A stretch of 64,000 bases of DNA from Clostridiales bacterium (GTDB lineage: Bacteria; Bacillota; Clostridia; Saccharofermentanales; Saccharofermentanaceae). Every line of letters starts with the position of its first letter. Within the stretch, counting starts at the first letter, position 1. The position numbers and the translations under genes are program-made. This document shows positions 62,312 to 64,000 of this stretch, in pieces. Under the pieces are notes generated by a model, which was not told the DNA's origin, made no database searches, and worked only from the letters and a program-made list of their open reading frames with translations. The stretch lies in contig JAFWFV010000026.1 in NCBI GenBank assembly GCA_017515465.1, positions 1 to 64,000 of the forward strand, read 5' to 3'.

Positions 62312-63973
62312 ATGAATTATCAGAGATACACCAAGATCCCTGAGATCGATCTGCCGGACAGAAAGTGGCCGGGCAGGACTATCGACAAGGCACCCATATG
62401 GTGTTCTGTCGATCTGAGAGATGGTAATCAGGCTCTGGAAGTTCCGATGAATCTGGAGCAGAAGGTCAGATTCTTTGAGTTCCTCATCAAATGCGGATTC
62501 AAGACAATAGAGATCGGCTTTCCTGCAGCGTCAGAGACGGACTATAACTTCTGCAGATATCTGATCGATAAAAAGCTCATTCCCGATGATGTTGCGATAC
62601 AGGTGCTGACCCAGTCCAGGGCACATATCATTGACAAGACAATGGAAGCTGTTGAAGGAGCTCCCAATGTAGTAGTTCATCTGTATAATTCCACTTCAGC
62701 TCTGCAGAGGGATGTGGTTTTTGGCTTCGGCCGCAAGGAATGTATAGATCTGGCAGTTGATGGAGCCAGGATGATCAAGGAATTCATAGATAACGATTTC
62801 AGTGCAACCAACTGGATCCTGGAGTATTCCCCTGAGAGCTATTCATCAACGGAACCCGACTTTGCAGTTGAGATCTGTGATGCAGTAGCTGATGTCTGGC
62901 AGCCCACGCCTGACAACAAGGTTATAATCAACCTGCCTGAGACCGTGGAATATACATTGCCTAATGTCTATGCAGACATGGTCGAGTATTTCTGCAGGAA
63001 CACCAGATGGAGAGATTCCATCATCGTTTCACTCCATACTCATAATGACAGGGGAACCGGCGTTGCCGCTTCCGAGCTGGGCTTGCTGGCCGGTGCCGAG
63101 AGGGTAGAGGGCACATTATTCGGCAATGGTGAGAGAACCGGTAACGTGGACATCATTACGCTTGCCATTAACATGATGATGCAGGGAGTAGATCCCAAAC
63201 TGGATTTTTCCAACATGAATGAATGTATCGATATGTATGAGGAATGTACCGGAATGCATGTCGAACCCAGACATCCGTGGTCAGGTAAACTCGTGTTTAC
63301 TGCTTTCTCAGGGTCACATCAGGATGCCATCAATAAGGGCAAGAAGCGGATGGAAGAGAGCCATTCCGACATATGGAATGTGCCTTATCTGCCGATCGAT
63401 CCTGCAGATGTCGGCAGAGACTATGAGCCGATAATCAGGATCAATGCACAGTCCGGCAGAGGCGGCATCTCTTATGTTCTGGAACAGTACTACGGCGTCA
63501 GACTGCCCAGGAGCTTCCAGCGTGACTTCCTGTCCATCATCAAGGAAGAGACAGACAGGAACGAGACGGAGCTCATGCCCCAGCAGGTATTTGACCTCTT
63601 TGATGATTACTATATCAATGTAATGACACCTTACAGCCTGGAATCATTTACCGAGCACTCCATGAGCAACAACATAAGCCGTGTTGATGCCGTGATCTCC
63701 TATAATGGAGAGAGATGTGAGATATCGGCAGAAGGCAACGGTCTCCTCGATGCCTTTACGAAAGCATTCTCGCAGTTCACCGGTGTCGGCTTCCACATTG
63801 CAATGTATAACGAGCATGCCATGAAGTCCGGTTCCGATTCCGCCGCTATCACATATATCGAGCTCAAAAACCACGAAGATGGTAAGATATATATCGGTGC
63901 AGGTGTATCCAGTTCTGTAACAAAGTCATCAGTAAGAGCGATCATCAGTGCATATAACAGAATGATCAAATAA
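62312..63973 (+). CDS. leuA: 2-isopropylmalate synthase, type 2 (553 aa)
   Basis: First committed step of leucine biosynthesis: 2-ketoisovalerate plus acetyl-CoA. The catalytic barrel begins CSVDLRDGNQAL (metal-binding Asp) with FKTIEIGFPAAS, HTHNDRGT and EGTLFGNGERTGNVD. The C-terminal LeuA allosteric dimer domain ends with GVSSSVTKSSVRAIISAYN. This is the longer type 2 form (about 550 residues) rather than the 510-residue form. The ATG at 62312 follows GGAGG; a longer frame from 62165 is rejected. Controlled by the T-box. Confidence 0.95.
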   Translation: MNYQRYTKIPEIDLPDRKWPGRTIDKAPIWCSVDLRDGNQALEVPMNLEQKVRFFEFLIKCGFKTIEIGFPAASETDYNFCRYLIDKKLIPDDVAIQVLTQSRAHIIDKTMEAVEGAPNVVVHLYNSTSALQRDVVFGFGRKECIDLAVDGARMIKEFIDNDFSATNWILEYSPESYSSTEPDFAVEICDAVADVWQPTPDNKVIINLPETVEYTLPNVYADMVEYFCRNTRWRDSIIVSLHTHNDRGTGVAASELGLLAGAERVEGTLFGNGERTGNVDIITLAINMMMQGVDPKLDFSNMNECIDMYEECTGMHVEPRHPWSGKLVFTAFSGSHQDAINKGKKRMEESHSDIWNVPYLPIDPADVGRDYEPIIRINAQSGRGGISYVLEQYYGVRLPRSFQRDFLSIIKEETDRNETELMPQQVFDLFDDYYINVMTPYSLESFTEHSMSNNISRVDAVISYNGERCEISAEGNGLLDAFTKAFSQFTGVGFHIAMYNEHAMKSGSDSAAITYIELKNHEDGKIYIGAGVSSSVTKSSVRAIISAYNRMIK

Positions 63974-63978
63974 GGATA

Positions 63979-64000
63979 ATGAACGAAGAGAACACAAGAC
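63979..64000 (+). CDS. Start of a downstream gene, cut by the window end
   Basis: AAGGA at 63972-63976 and ATG at 63979 could begin the next gene (residues MNEENTR). The RBS spacing is short and only seven codons are seen, so it is tentative. A second leucine-pathway gene would be the expected neighbour. Confidence 0.25.

Overview
The window looks like chromosomal DNA from a strictly anaerobic Clostridia-type Firmicute, possibly a gut or rumen Oscillospirales or Lachnospirales relative; the genus cannot be fixed from sequence alone. The clues are many Cys-anchored lipoproteins, AGGAGG-type ribosome binding sites, heavy AGA/AGG arginine use, a flavodiiron oxygen/NO reductase with rubredoxin, a T-box in front of leuA, LytTR plus DUF3021, BspA-type leucine-rich and DUF285 surface proteins, and almost complete plus-strand orientation. 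Only one protein gene (23899-24642) and one tRNA (55059-55133) lie on the minus strand. No rRNA, CRISPR array, insertion sequence, prophage or integrase was seen.

Region 1-24.6 kb is mostly accessory and envelope functions: small unknown proteins, a GH3 glycosidase lipoprotein, two 416-codon-class lipoproteins, a membrane alpha/beta hydrolase translationally coupled to a LytTR regulator and a DUF3021 membrane protein, a lipoprotein with a repeated acidic DYGE tail, an SGNH esterase with a SpoU methyltransferase, a short CstA transporter behind a promoter containing a perfect palindrome, a RsbU-like PP2C phosphatase, a Nim-like flavoprotein, a GltD-like oxidoreductase next to a four-domain flavodiiron protein, and a beta-propeller HD-GYP receptor.

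Region 24.8-37.3 kb has a BspA-like leucine-rich protein, a type IIA topoisomerase pair (ParE/ParC-like), a membrane-anchored divergent polysaccharide-deacetylase-like protein, a PH-domain protein, a sirtuin with a roughly 95-residue lysine-rich histone-H1-like tail, a membrane MutS-like ATPase and lysA.

Region 37.4-41.8 kb is the most interesting unit: a promoter, a protein kinase with an extra N-terminal alpha/beta (PIN-like) region, a TerY-like VWA protein, a tail-anchored PP2C phosphatase, and an acidic coiled-coil protein. It resembles the published kinase-VWA-PP2C (TerY-P) triads but no ter genes are in the window. An M18 aminopeptidase, cardiolipin synthase and amidohydrolase follow on the same strand.

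Region 46-64 kb is closer to housekeeping: a heterodimeric ABC exporter, murD, a DUF285 surface protein, a MATE exporter, tRNA-Trp with a large downstream hairpin and a tandem repeat, then a compact run proC-rnhA-nudix-ftsK/spoIIIE-pncC-murJ, and finally a T-box-controlled leuA. Several starts differ from the longest open frame and are justified by ribosome binding sites.
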